Assembly (NCBI GenBank): GCA_965657215.1
Contig: CBFHNR010000007.1
Span: 62,001-126,000 of the forward strand
Reading direction: 5' to 3'
From: JAHEJA01 sp965657215
GTDB lineage: Bacteria; Pseudomonadota; Alphaproteobacteria; Rhodobacterales; Rhodobacteraceae
Length of the DNA: 64,000 nt
The position numbers were made by a program, and so were the translations under genes. The notes under the pieces were generated by a model. The model ran no database searches and was not told the origin of the DNA. It was given only the letters and a program-made list of their open reading frames with translations. Below are positions 44,674-53,190 of this stretch, one piece after another; position 1 is the stretch's first letter, and every line of letters begins with the position of its first letter.

Positions 44674-45138
44674 ATGAGCGGACGTTTCGAAACAAAATTA
44701 GCAGAGCTTGGCGTAACACTTCCCGAGGCGCCTGCACCAGCGGCGAACTATGTTCCTTATGTTGTGATTGGGGACATGGTATATGTTTCTGGGCAAATCT
44801 GTCAAAATGCGGAGGGGTTGATCGTTGGAAAAGTGGGCAAAGACCTAAGCACTGAACAAGGGGCCGATGCCGCAAGATGCTGTGCCATTAGCCTTTTATC
44901 CCAAGTCAAAGCCGCCTGTGGCGGTGATTTGGATCGGTTGGTGCGCGTTGTAAAGCTCACTGGTTTTGTGAACTCAACAGACACCTACACGGAGCAACCC
45001 CAAGTCATCAATGGCGCGTCAAACCTCATTGGTGAGGCGCTTGGCGATGTTGGAAAACATGCTCGCGCGGCGGTATCAGCGTCCGCTCTTCCTCTAGGTG
45101 TCGCAGTGGAAATCGAAGGGATCTTTCAGATCAAATGA
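44674..45138 (+). CDS. RidA family protein
   Basis: A 154-residue trimeric RidA/YjgF-superfamily protein. It carries the key arginine in HARAAVSASALPLGVAVEIEG near residue 129 and VYVSGQICQNAEG near residue 38. RidA enzymes deaminate reactive enamine/imine by-products of PLP enzymes. The longer N-terminus and FETKLAELGVTLPE start place it in one of the paralogous subgroups, where activity varies. AGGGAG lies seven bases before the ATG. It overlaps the phosphodiesterase gene by 4 nt. Confidence 0.9.
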   Translation: MSGRFETKLAELGVTLPEAPAPAANYVPYVVIGDMVYVSGQICQNAEGLIVGKVGKDLSTEQGADAARCCAISLLSQVKAACGGDLDRLVRVVKLTGFVNSTDTYTEQPQVINGASNLIGEALGDVGKHARAAVSASALPLGVAVEIEGIFQIK

Positions 45139-45902
45139 GAGTGACCCTTCCTAACGACCTGATCAAAACACCGATAACCCATCGCGCGTTGCATGATCGC
45201 GCGGCGGGTGTCATTGAAAATAGCACCTCGGCCATAGAGGCCGCGATAAACGCAGGCTATGGCATTGAAATAGATCTGCAATGCTCCAAAGACGGTGTCG
45301 CAATGGTTTTTCATGATGACCAAATGAACCGCCTGACAGAAGAACGGGGATTGGTGCGTGATTTCACCTGTGCAGAATTGAGAGCGATCAATCTAAAAGA
45401 TAGCTCAGATACCATTGCTCCGCTCCGCGATATTTTGGAAATGGTTGATGGGCGTGTCCCACTCTTGCTAGAGATCAAGGATCAGAGCCTAACCCTAGGC
45501 GATTTGGATGGGGTCTTGGAGACGGCCGTGGCTGAAGACTTGGCCAACTATACAGGATCCGTCGCAGTTATGTCGTTTAATCCGAACTCTATCGCCTTGA
45601 TGCAAACCCAGGCCCCAAACGTCCCACGCGGATTGACCACCTGTGATTTTGCCCTCGCCTCTTGGCCGCAGTGCCACCCAGATCGATTAGAACACCTCAA
45701 AAAACTGAGCGACTATCAATCGGTGAATGCCAGCTTTGTCAGCCATGATTGCACCGATTTATCCTCCCCCTATGTCCAGACCATCAAAAATTTGGGCGAT
45801 CCAATTTTGACTTGGACCATAAAAAGTGAGGATCAAGAACAGCAAGCGCGCGGTATTGCCGATAACATCACCTTTGAGGGTTATCTTGCACAGACCGTTT
45901 GA
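45135..45902 (+). CDS. glycerophosphodiester phosphodiesterase
   Basis: A 255-residue TIM-barrel enzyme that cleaves glycerophosphodiesters to glycerol-3-phosphate and an alcohol. The catalytic signature His-Arg (ITHRALHD), EN, E-x-D in GIEIDLQCSKDG and the second His in VFHDD are all there. There is no signal peptide, so it acts in the cytosol on imported or turnover-derived substrates. The start lies within the end of the RidA gene (ATGA-type overlap). Confidence 0.92.
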   Translation: MRVTLPNDLIKTPITHRALHDRAAGVIENSTSAIEAAINAGYGIEIDLQCSKDGVAMVFHDDQMNRLTEERGLVRDFTCAELRAINLKDSSDTIAPLRDILEMVDGRVPLLLEIKDQSLTLGDLDGVLETAVAEDLANYTGSVAVMSFNPNSIALMQTQAPNVPRGLTTCDFALASWPQCHPDRLEHLKKLSDYQSVNASFVSHDCTDLSSPYVQTIKNLGDPILTWTIKSEDQEQQARGIADNITFEGYLAQTV

Positions 45903-45947
45903 TTTTTGACCGTGTAAGCACACCATGTGTCGGAGTGGAGAGACCCA

Positions 45948-47126
45948 ATGACAGACTCGGCAATTCGCGTTGACCTACACACATCTTTAGAAACGGTATC
46001 GCAACAGGATTGGGACCGGTGCGCCGATGCGCTGAGCCATCCACCTGCAGATCCGTTTACAACCTATAGATTCCTCAAGGCGTTAGAAGACAGCGGTTCC
46101 GTTGGCGAAGGCACAGGTTGGATCCCCTATTACATGACGGCCCATTTGGGTGATGTCGTTATTGGATGTGCGCCGCTTTATCTAAAATATCACTCCCAAG
46201 GTGAATATATTTTTGATCACAGCTTTGCACATGCCTATGAACAGGCAGGAGGACGGTATTACCCCAAGCTTCAGATTGCAGTTCCCTTCACACCTGCCAC
46301 AGGTTCACGGTTCCTTGCGCTCGAAGAGCATAAAGATATCGCACAAACCAGCCTCACACGGGCCGCGATGGAGTTTGCCACAAATAACAACCTCTCCTCT
46401 GTGCACGTCACTTTTTGCACTGGCGAAGAAAGCGGTTTTGGCCAAACGATGGGCGTCTTGCCAAGGGTCACGCAACAATTTCACTGGCAAAACGCATCCT
46501 ATGCGGACTTTAACGAATTTCTAAGTAATCTCGCGTCGCGCAAACGAAAGAACATCCGCAAAGAACGCGACACCGCCAATGCGTTTGGGGGCGAAATTGT
46601 GACTTTGACGGGTGATGACATTCAGCCAGAGCACTGGGATGCATTTTGGCAATTCTACCAAGATACCGGTGCACGCAAATGGGGACAGCCCTATTTGACG
46701 CGCGAGTTTTTCAATTATGCTCAGGAATATTTGCGCAATGATATGGCACTTATCTTGGCTGTACGAGAGGGGCGCTATGTTGCTGGTGCGTTGAATTTTA
46801 TTGGGCGCATCACCCTGTTTGGACGGTACTGGGGATGTGTCGAACACCATCCCTGTTTGCATTTTGAAATCTGCTATTACCGTGCGATTGAATTTGCCAT
46901 TGAGCGGGGACTTCAACGCGTTGAAGCAGGGGCGCAGGGTGAACATAAATTAGCCAGAGGCTACATGCCGACGAAAACGCATTCTTTGCACTGGTTTCCA
47001 GAACCGCGATTTCATGAGGCCGTCAAAGATTATTTACGCCAAGAAGAACAAGCCATTTCCGAAGACATCGACATTTTGACAAGCTACGGGCCGTTCAAAG
47101 CTCAAAAGGTCGAAGAACAAAATTAA
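45948..47126 (+). CDS. FemAB-like acyltransferase family protein (DUF482)
   Basis: A 392-residue protein of the family once called peptidogalycan biosynthesis protein, with a duplicated GNAT/FemAB-like fold. Indicative stretches: DPFTTYRFLKALEDSGSVG near residue 30, ASYADFNEFLSNLASRKRKNIRKERD in the middle, LFGRYWGCVEHHPCLHFEICYYRAIEFAIE, and EAGAQGEHKLARGYMPTKTHSLHW near the end. Substrate unknown. GGAGAG lies four bases before the ATG at 45948, which is chosen over a GTG seven codons upstream. It lies 45 bp after the GDPD gene and probably belongs to the same operon. Confidence 0.85.
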   Translation: MTDSAIRVDLHTSLETVSQQDWDRCADALSHPPADPFTTYRFLKALEDSGSVGEGTGWIPYYMTAHLGDVVIGCAPLYLKYHSQGEYIFDHSFAHAYEQAGGRYYPKLQIAVPFTPATGSRFLALEEHKDIAQTSLTRAAMEFATNNNLSSVHVTFCTGEESGFGQTMGVLPRVTQQFHWQNASYADFNEFLSNLASRKRKNIRKERDTANAFGGEIVTLTGDDIQPEHWDAFWQFYQDTGARKWGQPYLTREFFNYAQEYLRNDMALILAVREGRYVAGALNFIGRITLFGRYWGCVEHHPCLHFEICYYRAIEFAIERGLQRVEAGAQGEHKLARGYMPTKTHSLHWFPEPRFHEAVKDYLRQEEQAISEDIDILTSYGPFKAQKVEEQN

Positions 47127-47142
47127 GGGGGCCGTAGCCCCC
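47127..47142. terminator. hairpin between convergent FemAB-like and peroxiredoxin genes
   Basis: A 6-bp G/C stem (GGGGGC with GCCCCC, 4-nt CGTA loop) starts right after the stop of the plus-strand gene and is followed by TGTTATTTT. It lies between the ends of two convergent genes and probably terminates both, better on the plus strand. Confidence 0.6.
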
Positions 47143-47149
47143 TGTTATT

Positions 47150-47638
47150 TTAAAGTGCGGCGAGCAATGCTTCGCCCCCAGAGATTTCGCATGTTCCCGG
47201 CGATTCTTCTGGATGGAAAATCGTGACAACACCGTCCTCAACGAGCATCGCGTAGCGTTTTGAACGTGCAATCAATCCTGCTGGCGGTGCATCAAACGCC
47301 ATGCCGATTGCATTCGTAAATGTGCTTTCTGCATCTGAGAGCATATGAATACCCGCCTCATTTGCACCTGTCGCCTCACCCCATGATTTCATCACGAATG
47401 GATCATTCACGCTGATGCAAATGACGTCATCAACGCCCTTATCCGCAAAGGCATCTTTTGTGCGAATAAAGCTCGGCACATGTGCGGAATGACAGGTTGG
47501 GGTAAAGGCACCAGGAACCGCAAAAATCGCAACTTTGCGCCCTGCTGTCAGAGTGGACAAATCCACTGTTTCTGGACCGTTGTCACCTAGCCTTGTTAGG
47601 CTCGTTTGGGGAAGTTTATCACCGACGGATATTGACAT
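47150..47638 (-). CDS. peroxiredoxin (Prx5 type)
   Basis: A 162-residue thiol peroxidase reducing hydrogen peroxide and organic peroxides. The active site PGAFTPTCHSAHVPSF contains the peroxidatic Cys near residue 49, and SVNDPFVMKSWGEATGA and the VEDGVVTIFHPEE segment are typical of the atypical 2-Cys/1-Cys Prx5 group. One further Cys (TCEISG) lies near the C-terminus. AGAGG lies six bases before the ATG at 47638; the long upstream frame is not family sequence. Confidence 0.92.
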   Translation of the reverse strand: MSISVGDKLPQTSLTRLGDNGPETVDLSTLTAGRKVAIFAVPGAFTPTCHSAHVPSFIRTKDAFADKGVDDVICISVNDPFVMKSWGEATGANEAGIHMLSDAESTFTNAIGMAFDAPPAGLIARSKRYAMLVEDGVVTIFHPEESPGTCEISGGEALLAAL

Positions 47639-47719
47639 AATTTGCCTCTCTGCATTGCGTTTCAATGGAGGATGAATATAGGGTCTTTTCAATAAGAGCC
47701 ACAACCTTTGGACAGAAAT

Positions 47720-48934
47720 ATGACAAAAATTGTTATCGTTGGCGCCGGCCAAGCAGCCTCGTCTTGCGCAGCTAAATTGCGGAACTCCGGTTTTGAGGGA
47801 AGCCTCACGATTATTGGCAAAGAACCTTTCATCCCATATCAGCGGCCGCCCTTGTCCAAGAAATACATGTTAGGTGATATGGAATTGGATCGCCTTTTCT
47901 TACGTCCAGAAGCATTTTATTCAGAACACAGCATTGACCTGCGCCTTGGTCAAAACGTTGAGGCAATCAATCGAGAAGCCAAGACGATTTCGATCGGCGA
48001 CAGAGAGCTAAGCTATGATCAGTTGGTATTAACAACTGGATCATGGCCACGTCGCCTTCCGCCTGCGATTGGGGGTGACTTGCAAGGTGTCTATGTCATG
48101 CGTGACTTGGCCGACGCTGACACAATGGCCAAAGAGTTTGTTGCAGGCAAAAAAGTGCTTATCATTGGCGGAGGATATATCGGGCTAGAAGCAGCTGCGG
48201 TTGCGGCTGCAAAGGGGCTTGATGTGACATTGGTTGAAATGGCTGACCGCATATTGCAAAGGGTCGCGGCCCCCCAAACATCGGACTATTTCCGTGCCCT
48301 TCACCAATCACACGGCGTCAAAATTATAGAAGGTGTTGGCCTGTCGACGTTAGAGGGCAATGATGACAAGGTGAGCACAGCCACCTTGAGCGATGGCACC
48401 GAGTTAGACGTAGACTTTGTCATTGCAGGCGTCGGTGTTGCGCCGGCGGATGAGCTTGCGCGACAGGCTGGATTAGACATCGAGAATGGGATCAAAGTGA
48501 ATGGCTTTGGTCAGACATCGGACCCTGCGATTTGGTCCGCTGGTGATTGCGCATCCTTCCCATATGAAGGCACCCGCATACGGCTTGAAAGTGTCGGCAA
48601 TGCCATCGATCAGGCCGAAAACATTGCGGAAAACCTGATGGGTGCTGATAAACCCTATGCCGCGAAGCCTTGGTTTTGGTCGGATCAGTTTGACGTGAAA
48701 TTGCAAATTGCCGGCCTTAATATCGGGTACGACGACGTTATCATAAGGCACGGGGATACAGAGAATTCTCAATCCCATTGGTATTATAAGGGCGACCGCC
48801 TCATTGCTGTTGATGCGATGAATGAATCCCGCTCTTACATGATTGGCAAACGCTTAATCGAGGCTGGAAAATCACCCGACAAAGCCACGATCCAAGATCC
48901 AACCACCGATATGAAAGCTCTGTTAAAAGCGTGA
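47720..48934 (+). CDS. FAD-dependent ferredoxin reductase-like protein
   Basis: A 404-residue flavoprotein of the putidaredoxin/rhodocoxin reductase class. FAD motif VIVGAGQAASSCAAKLR is at 5-21, PPLSKKYMLG binds flavin near 46, the NAD(P)H motif VLIIGGGYIGLEAAAVAAAKG is at about 146-166, and the late FAD segment WSAGDCASFP follows. Such enzymes pass electrons from NADH to a 2Fe-2S ferredoxin serving P450s or ring hydroxylases. Neither partner is encoded nearby, so its client is unknown. The stop overlaps the GTG start of rsmD by 4 nt. Confidence 0.88.
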   Translation: MTKIVIVGAGQAASSCAAKLRNSGFEGSLTIIGKEPFIPYQRPPLSKKYMLGDMELDRLFLRPEAFYSEHSIDLRLGQNVEAINREAKTISIGDRELSYDQLVLTTGSWPRRLPPAIGGDLQGVYVMRDLADADTMAKEFVAGKKVLIIGGGYIGLEAAAVAAAKGLDVTLVEMADRILQRVAAPQTSDYFRALHQSHGVKIIEGVGLSTLEGNDDKVSTATLSDGTELDVDFVIAGVGVAPADELARQAGLDIENGIKVNGFGQTSDPAIWSAGDCASFPYEGTRIRLESVGNAIDQAENIAENLMGADKPYAAKPWFWSDQFDVKLQIAGLNIGYDDVIIRHGDTENSQSHWYYKGDRLIAVDAMNESRSYMIGKRLIEAGKSPDKATIQDPTTDMKALLKA

Positions 48935-49488
48935 GGATAGTTGCCGGTCAATTTCGTGGGCGCGCCCTTACACCTGTTGGGAAGGGCGACCAAGCGGCAC
49001 ATTTACGCCCGACAACGGATCGCGTGCGCGAAAGCTTGTTCAATGTTTTGTCTAGCGGGCGTTTTGGTGATCCGATTACAGGTTATCGCGTCTTGGATCT
49101 TTTTGCGGGAACAGGCGCGCTAGGTTTGGAAGCTTTATCTCGAGAGGCAAGCCATGCAACCTTTGTTGATGACGGCAAGACGGCGCAGACCCTTATCCGT
49201 AAGAACATCCAAATTTGCCAATCTTCTGAGTCTACGACTGTATTAAAAATGGACGCAACGCAGCTCGCACAAAATCCCGATGCGGCGTATGATTTGATCT
49301 TCATGGATCCCCCCTATGGCAAGGCTATGGGAGAGCAAGCCTTAACGCAGTTAGAGACAGGCAATTGGATCGCCGAAGATGCAATCCTTGTATGGGAAGA
49401 AAACAAATCTATGCCCGCTCCCAAAGGATATGTGCACTTGGACACCCGCAAATATGGCGATACATACATAACAATTCTGCAAGCGTAA
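48931..49488 (+). CDS. rsmD: 16S rRNA (guanine-966 N2)-methyltransferase
   Basis: A 185-residue methyltransferase modifying G966 of 16S rRNA. The N-terminus MRIVAGQFRGRALTPVG and RPTTDRVRESLFNVL are diagnostic. Motif I is VLDLFAGTGALGLEALSR, and the catalytic motif DPPY appears in LIFMDPPYGKAMG. The start is a GTG overlapping the reductase stop, indicating coupled translation. Its end is five bases from the end of the convergent HTH regulator gene. Confidence 0.93.
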   Translation: MRIVAGQFRGRALTPVGKGDQAAHLRPTTDRVRESLFNVLSSGRFGDPITGYRVLDLFAGTGALGLEALSREASHATFVDDGKTAQTLIRKNIQICQSSESTTVLKMDATQLAQNPDAAYDLIFMDPPYGKAMGEQALTQLETGNWIAEDAILVWEENKSMPAPKGYVHLDTRKYGDTYITILQA

Positions 49489-49493
49489 TGCGC

Positions 49494-50300
49494 CTAAAAG
49501 GGTTGGTTCAAATATTTGGCTATGATGGTCGGCGTTCTGTTCATAGAAAATAATTTACTAGACAAGCGCGCCGCCTCAAGGATTGCCTGTCGATTTTGCG
49601 GCAAAAGTTCCAAGATACTTCGCGACATACGACGTTTGCCGACATATTCATTGCGACCCAAAACTGTATAGCCACCAAACATATTATCTGCGAAATATGT
49701 GCGTCCGAAAAATGAATACCCTACGATATTAGAGGGGTCGGGACTGATGTAAATTAGGGAATAGCCATCACTTGCGGCAACCGCGACACCGCGGTATTCG
49801 CGCGTCTGTTGGTTCACGATATGATCGTCTGCCGTATATCCTAAAATGGGGTCGTAACCTTTTAAAAGCCGTACACCATTTTCTGTGGAAAGCTGGAATA
49901 GGGTACAGGTGGTCATTGTTTCATCTCGAAACGAATGTCGCCACACGCGATGAATTCCATCTGGTATCTCGGCTTGAGGGACGGCAAGGTCGGCGCCCCT
50001 ATCCATGAAATCACCGGCTTGTCCAAGATAAGACGCCGTGGACCACCCCGCCTTCAGAGATTCACCTCGTTTTATTGCCTCAACTTGCTGATCGGTCAGT
50101 TCGTCAACGTAAATACGAGCGTCAACGTCAAAATAGTAACAAATACGTTCTAATACATTTGGCTTGGGAAAAGAGTGACCAGACATGTAACGATTGAACT
50201 GGACCCTGTTGATATCCAAATCCCGACAAACATGTGCGATGGTCGGGCGAGTCGTACATAGTTTTCGCAGATTTTTCCCAAAATTTAGTAAAACACTCAC
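49494..50300 (-). CDS. XRE-type helix-turn-helix regulator with unknown C-terminal domain
   Basis: A 268-residue protein. The N-terminal Cro/CI-like HTH (FGKNLRKLCTTRPTIAHVCRDLDINRVQFNRYMSG, split here at residues 6-40) is followed by YYFDVDARIYVDEL. A C-terminal domain of about 180 residues rich in Tyr, Gly and Phe (GYSFFGRTYFADNMFGGYTVLG) follows and looks like a sensing beta domain. I do not recognise the ligand. The start is taken as GTG at 50300 because GGAGG sits five bases before it; longer frames with ATG at 50330 have no such site. It is divergent from a LysR gene. Confidence 0.78.
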   Translation of the reverse strand: MSVLLNFGKNLRKLCTTRPTIAHVCRDLDINRVQFNRYMSGHSFPKPNVLERICYYFDVDARIYVDELTDQQVEAIKRGESLKAGWSTASYLGQAGDFMDRGADLAVPQAEIPDGIHRVWRHSFRDETMTTCTLFQLSTENGVRLLKGYDPILGYTADDHIVNQQTREYRGVAVAASDGYSLIYISPDPSNIVGYSFFGRTYFADNMFGGYTVLGRNEYVGKRRMSRSILELLPQNRQAILEAARLSSKLFSMNRTPTIIAKYLNQPF

Positions 50301-50677
50301 GGGATCCTCCCACAAGAGCATAAAATACATCCATGCTCTGTCGAACCTACATAAAATACTTAACACTAATGGATTGATGATTTCACCATTCTGTTGAGTT
50401 TAATATAACGAATTTGTTAAACTGAATGCATGTAAAAACAATTTAGGGTTGAGATTCAGAAATACGATTTACCAAAATTGTGAATAAATATGAATTATTT
50501 ACCAGATGAGTTGTTTATCTCTTAAGTATATCCTTGAGGCATAACTCTCCTTAAACAAGATTAGATTGTGCCGATAACAATTTTGCCTTAACAAAAACGT
50601 ATATTGGACGAACAATTTAATAATATCGCTGAGCCCAAAAATTAGGGATAATCTTTCCTTCATTATTGGAGGTGACA
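50301..50677. other. AT-rich 377-bp intergenic region between divergent regulators
   Basis: No convincing gene was found. The DNA is clearly richer in A and T than its surroundings. It holds a dyad with 7-bp perfect arms (AGTTTAA at 50397 and TTAAACT at 50417) and two copies of ATTTACCA (near 50468 and 50498). It must contain the promoters of both divergent regulators. GGAGG at 50668-50672 is the ribosome site of the LysR gene. Confidence 0.6.
50397..50423. promoter_or_regulatory. inverted repeat, candidate operator for the divergent regulators
   Basis: Perfect 7-bp arms, AGTTTAA and TTAAACT, are separated by 13 bp, giving a 27-bp dyad 97 bp upstream of the XRE-type gene. Its size suits a dimeric HTH protein. 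The assignment is positional only, and AT-rich DNA yields such repeats by chance fairly often. Confidence 0.3.
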
Positions 50678-51577
50678 ATGGCAAATTGGGACGATTTGAA
50701 GTGCCTCATGCATCTTGCTAAAGGCAAGACAATGACAAATGCGTCAATTGCTTTGCGTACAAATGTCTCCACTGTTTCCAGACGATTGGAGCGGTTGAAT
50801 TCTGAGCTCGCATCTCCTGTATTGTTGAAACAGGGAAATGGCTGGGATCTAACCGCGTATGGTCGCCGTTTGGCAGAGGCCTCTCTTGAATTCCAGCTAC
50901 AAATGGATCGCCTTGAGGCCGAGACCTTAGAAGCTGCCTCTGGCAAGATGGTTGCCCGCAGCATCATTCTCTGTGCCCCGGACATATTAATCTCTCGATA
51001 CCTCAGCCGATATGTTGGTGAATTTTCAGAAGCCTATCCAGGAATTGATCTCAGCATCATATCCGACTCTGCAAATGGTAGCGTGGCCGATGGCACTATT
51101 GATGTGTCACTGATGGTGGAACGCCCGACCAAAGGCCGGATGGTGTGCCGAAAGGCAGGAACCATTCAGACAGGTATCTTTGCCAAGAAGGGCACCGCGC
51201 CAACGAAATGGATTGGGCTCGATCGTAGCATGGATCATTTACCCGAAATGAAAGCCGCGTTTGAGTATTTTGAAACCGGGCCTGAGCTTCGAATGTCAAC
51301 AATGGTCGGTATTCGGCGCACAATGGAAAACACGAATTGGGCGGGTATTGGAACGCGCATCTTGTTCCCCGAAACCGATGATTATGTCATTTTAGGCGGA
51401 GACACAGCCCTACATGATCGTGAAATCTGGCTCGGATTTCATGAAACGCGTCGCCATGACAATGCTATTCGCGAAGTCTGTGAATGGATCGTCGATATCT
51501 TCAAAAAAGAAGAGCGCCTGTCAGCAAAGCCAGATATCAAAAGCGAACCTTTGGGCGACTTGTTTCAACAATCTTAA
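50678..51577 (+). CDS. LysR family transcriptional regulator
   Basis: A 299-residue protein with an N-terminal winged HTH (MANWDDLKCLMHLAKGKTMT to TVSTVSRRLERLNSEL-like sequence, residues 1-40) and a linker helix. The periplasmic-binding-fold effector domain starts about residue 87 (SIILCAPDILISRYL). The effector domain is somewhat divergent from typical LysR proteins. ATG at 50678 has GGAGG five bases upstream; an in-frame TTG at 50666 is rejected. It is divergent from the XRE-type regulator and its stop overlaps the convergent map stop by 4 bp. Targets are unknown. Confidence 0.85.
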   Translation: MANWDDLKCLMHLAKGKTMTNASIALRTNVSTVSRRLERLNSELASPVLLKQGNGWDLTAYGRRLAEASLEFQLQMDRLEAETLEAASGKMVARSIILCAPDILISRYLSRYVGEFSEAYPGIDLSIISDSANGSVADGTIDVSLMVERPTKGRMVCRKAGTIQTGIFAKKGTAPTKWIGLDRSMDHLPEMKAAFEYFETGPELRMSTMVGIRRTMENTNWAGIGTRILFPETDDYVILGGDTALHDREIWLGFHETRRHDNAIREVCEWIVDIFKKEERLSAKPDIKSEPLGDLFQQS

Positions 51578-52383
51578 TACGTCGGGTGGAATTTATCCGC
51601 AGGGGATAGCGTGAATATTTCAACGCCATTGCTGGTGACTCCGACGGAATGTTCAAACTGTGCGGACAAGGATTTGTCTCGCGTCACAGCAGTCCAATCA
51701 TCCGCCAAGACCTTGGTCTCAGGGCGCCCCAAATTCACCATCGGCTCGATCGTAAAGAACATGCCTTCTTCTAGCACAGGGCCACTTCCCGCTTTGCCGT
51801 AGTGCAAAACATTCGGTGGCGCGTGGAACACCTGCCCCAATCCATGTCCACAGAAATCACGCACAACGGACATACGCTGCGCTTCGACGTAGGATTGGAT
51901 GGCGTGGCCAATATCCCCAAACGTGTTTCCAGGCTTCACCGCTTCGATACCTTTGAAAAGGGCGTCATGGGTGACTTGGATCAATCGCTCTGACTTGCGC
52001 GACAGCTTTCCTGCGACATACATGCGGGATGTATCGCCGAACCAGCCATCCACAATGACCGTCACATCGATATTCAAAATATCGCCATCTTTGAGCTTTT
52101 TATCACCTGGGATGCCGTGGCAAACAACATGATTTACGCTGATACAGCTTGCGTGTTGATAGCCCCGATACCCGATCGTTGCAGAGGTGGACCCATATTC
52201 GGTGACTTTGCTCTCAATCAACGCATCCAAAGTTGCCGTGCTCACACCAGGAACGACATGTTCCGCGATTTCATCAAGAATACGCGCGGCAACTTGCCCT
52301 GCTTTGTGCATACCTGCAAAATCGGCCTCTTGATAAAGTCGAATGCCGTCTTTCGTCAGATGTCCCTTGTCACCGGTAGCCAT
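51574..52383 (-). CDS. map: type I methionine aminopeptidase
   Basis: A 269-residue metalloprotease removing the initiator methionine from nascent proteins. The pita-bread fold ligands are visible: Asp in DILNIDVTVIVDGWFGDTSRMY, His in GHGLGQVFHAPPNV, Glu in FTIEPMVN, and Glu in SAQFEHSVGVT. Substrate-pocket CISVNHVVCHGIPG is typical. It lies 58 bp downstream of sfsA on the same strand. Confidence 0.95.
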   Translation of the reverse strand: MATGDKGHLTKDGIRLYQEADFAGMHKAGQVAARILDEIAEHVVPGVSTATLDALIESKVTEYGSTSATIGYRGYQHASCISVNHVVCHGIPGDKKLKDGDILNIDVTVIVDGWFGDTSRMYVAGKLSRKSERLIQVTHDALFKGIEAVKPGNTFGDIGHAIQSYVEAQRMSVVRDFCGHGLGQVFHAPPNVLHYGKAGSGPVLEEGMFFTIEPMVNLGRPETKVLADDWTAVTRDKSLSAQFEHSVGVTSNGVEIFTLSPADKFHPTY

Positions 52384-52441
52384 ATCAAACCTCTTGAACT
52401 TTGCCCCTATTTAACCTGCAACCCAACGAGTTACCAGTCCC

Positions 52442-53146
52442 CTATGATCTAAGCGCGATGGAATTGGCCAAGGTTACACCCTTTGGGGAAATGTCACAGC
52501 CATATGCATAGACTTCGACGCCATTGGCTTTCACATCGTCTAAGGCTTTGGCGTAGGTTGGGTCAATGTCTCGCGCCACATCAACCACATCACAATCCGT
52601 CCGATTGACAACATAGAACAAGGCCGCCCGAGCCCCTTGCGTGACAACCTCTGACAGCTCGTTCAGATGCTTTGCCCCACGTGCCGTCACGCTGTCTGGA
52701 AACTCAGCTAATTTGGGGTGCCGCGATAGGGTCACACTTTTGACCTCTAAATACAAATTGCCGAGCGAGCTATCCTCAAGCAAGAAATCAACACGGCTTT
52801 TGTCCCCGTATTTCACCTCGGGACGAAACCCTGAAAATGAGGACAGCTCCTCAATTTTTCTAAGGCTCAGCGCCTCTTTAACCACACGATTAGCAATGGA
52901 CGTATCAATCACACAAAAGGTTCCATCTGGATATTCGTTCAACTTCCATGAATAGTTCAATTTCTTTTTGGGATCGTCATTTGGTTCAACCCAAACACGC
53001 GTATCGGGCACAGCAAGCCCCATCATCGACCCAGGGTTTGCGCAATGCGCCGTTACGATTTCTCCGGTCTCAAGCTCGATATCCGCCAAAAACCGTTTAT
53101 ATCGTTTGATAAGACGCGCAGGAAGGAGTGGGGTTTGAAAATCCAT
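52442..53146 (-). CDS. sfsA: DNA/RNA nuclease SfsA
   Basis: A 234-residue protein of the SfsA family, first described as a sugar fermentation stimulator and now regarded as a restriction-fold nuclease. The start MDFQTPLLPARLIKRYKRFLAD is the family N-terminus, so ATG at 53146 is chosen over the longer frame (which would overlap the divergent gene). AHCANPGSM, RVDFLL and YLEVKSVTL carry the PD-(D/E)xK-type acidic and lysine residues. The length equals the family norm. Confidence 0.9.
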   Translation of the reverse strand: MDFQTPLLPARLIKRYKRFLADIELETGEIVTAHCANPGSMMGLAVPDTRVWVEPNDDPKKKLNYSWKLNEYPDGTFCVIDTSIANRVVKEALSLRKIEELSSFSGFRPEVKYGDKSRVDFLLEDSSLGNLYLEVKSVTLSRHPKLAEFPDSVTARGAKHLNELSEVVTQGARAALFYVVNRTDCDVVDVARDIDPTYAKALDDVKANGVEVYAYGCDISPKGVTLANSIALRS

Positions 53147-53190
53147 GTCCAAGGCGTATACCATCACTTGAGAAAATGGAAGGAAACTGA

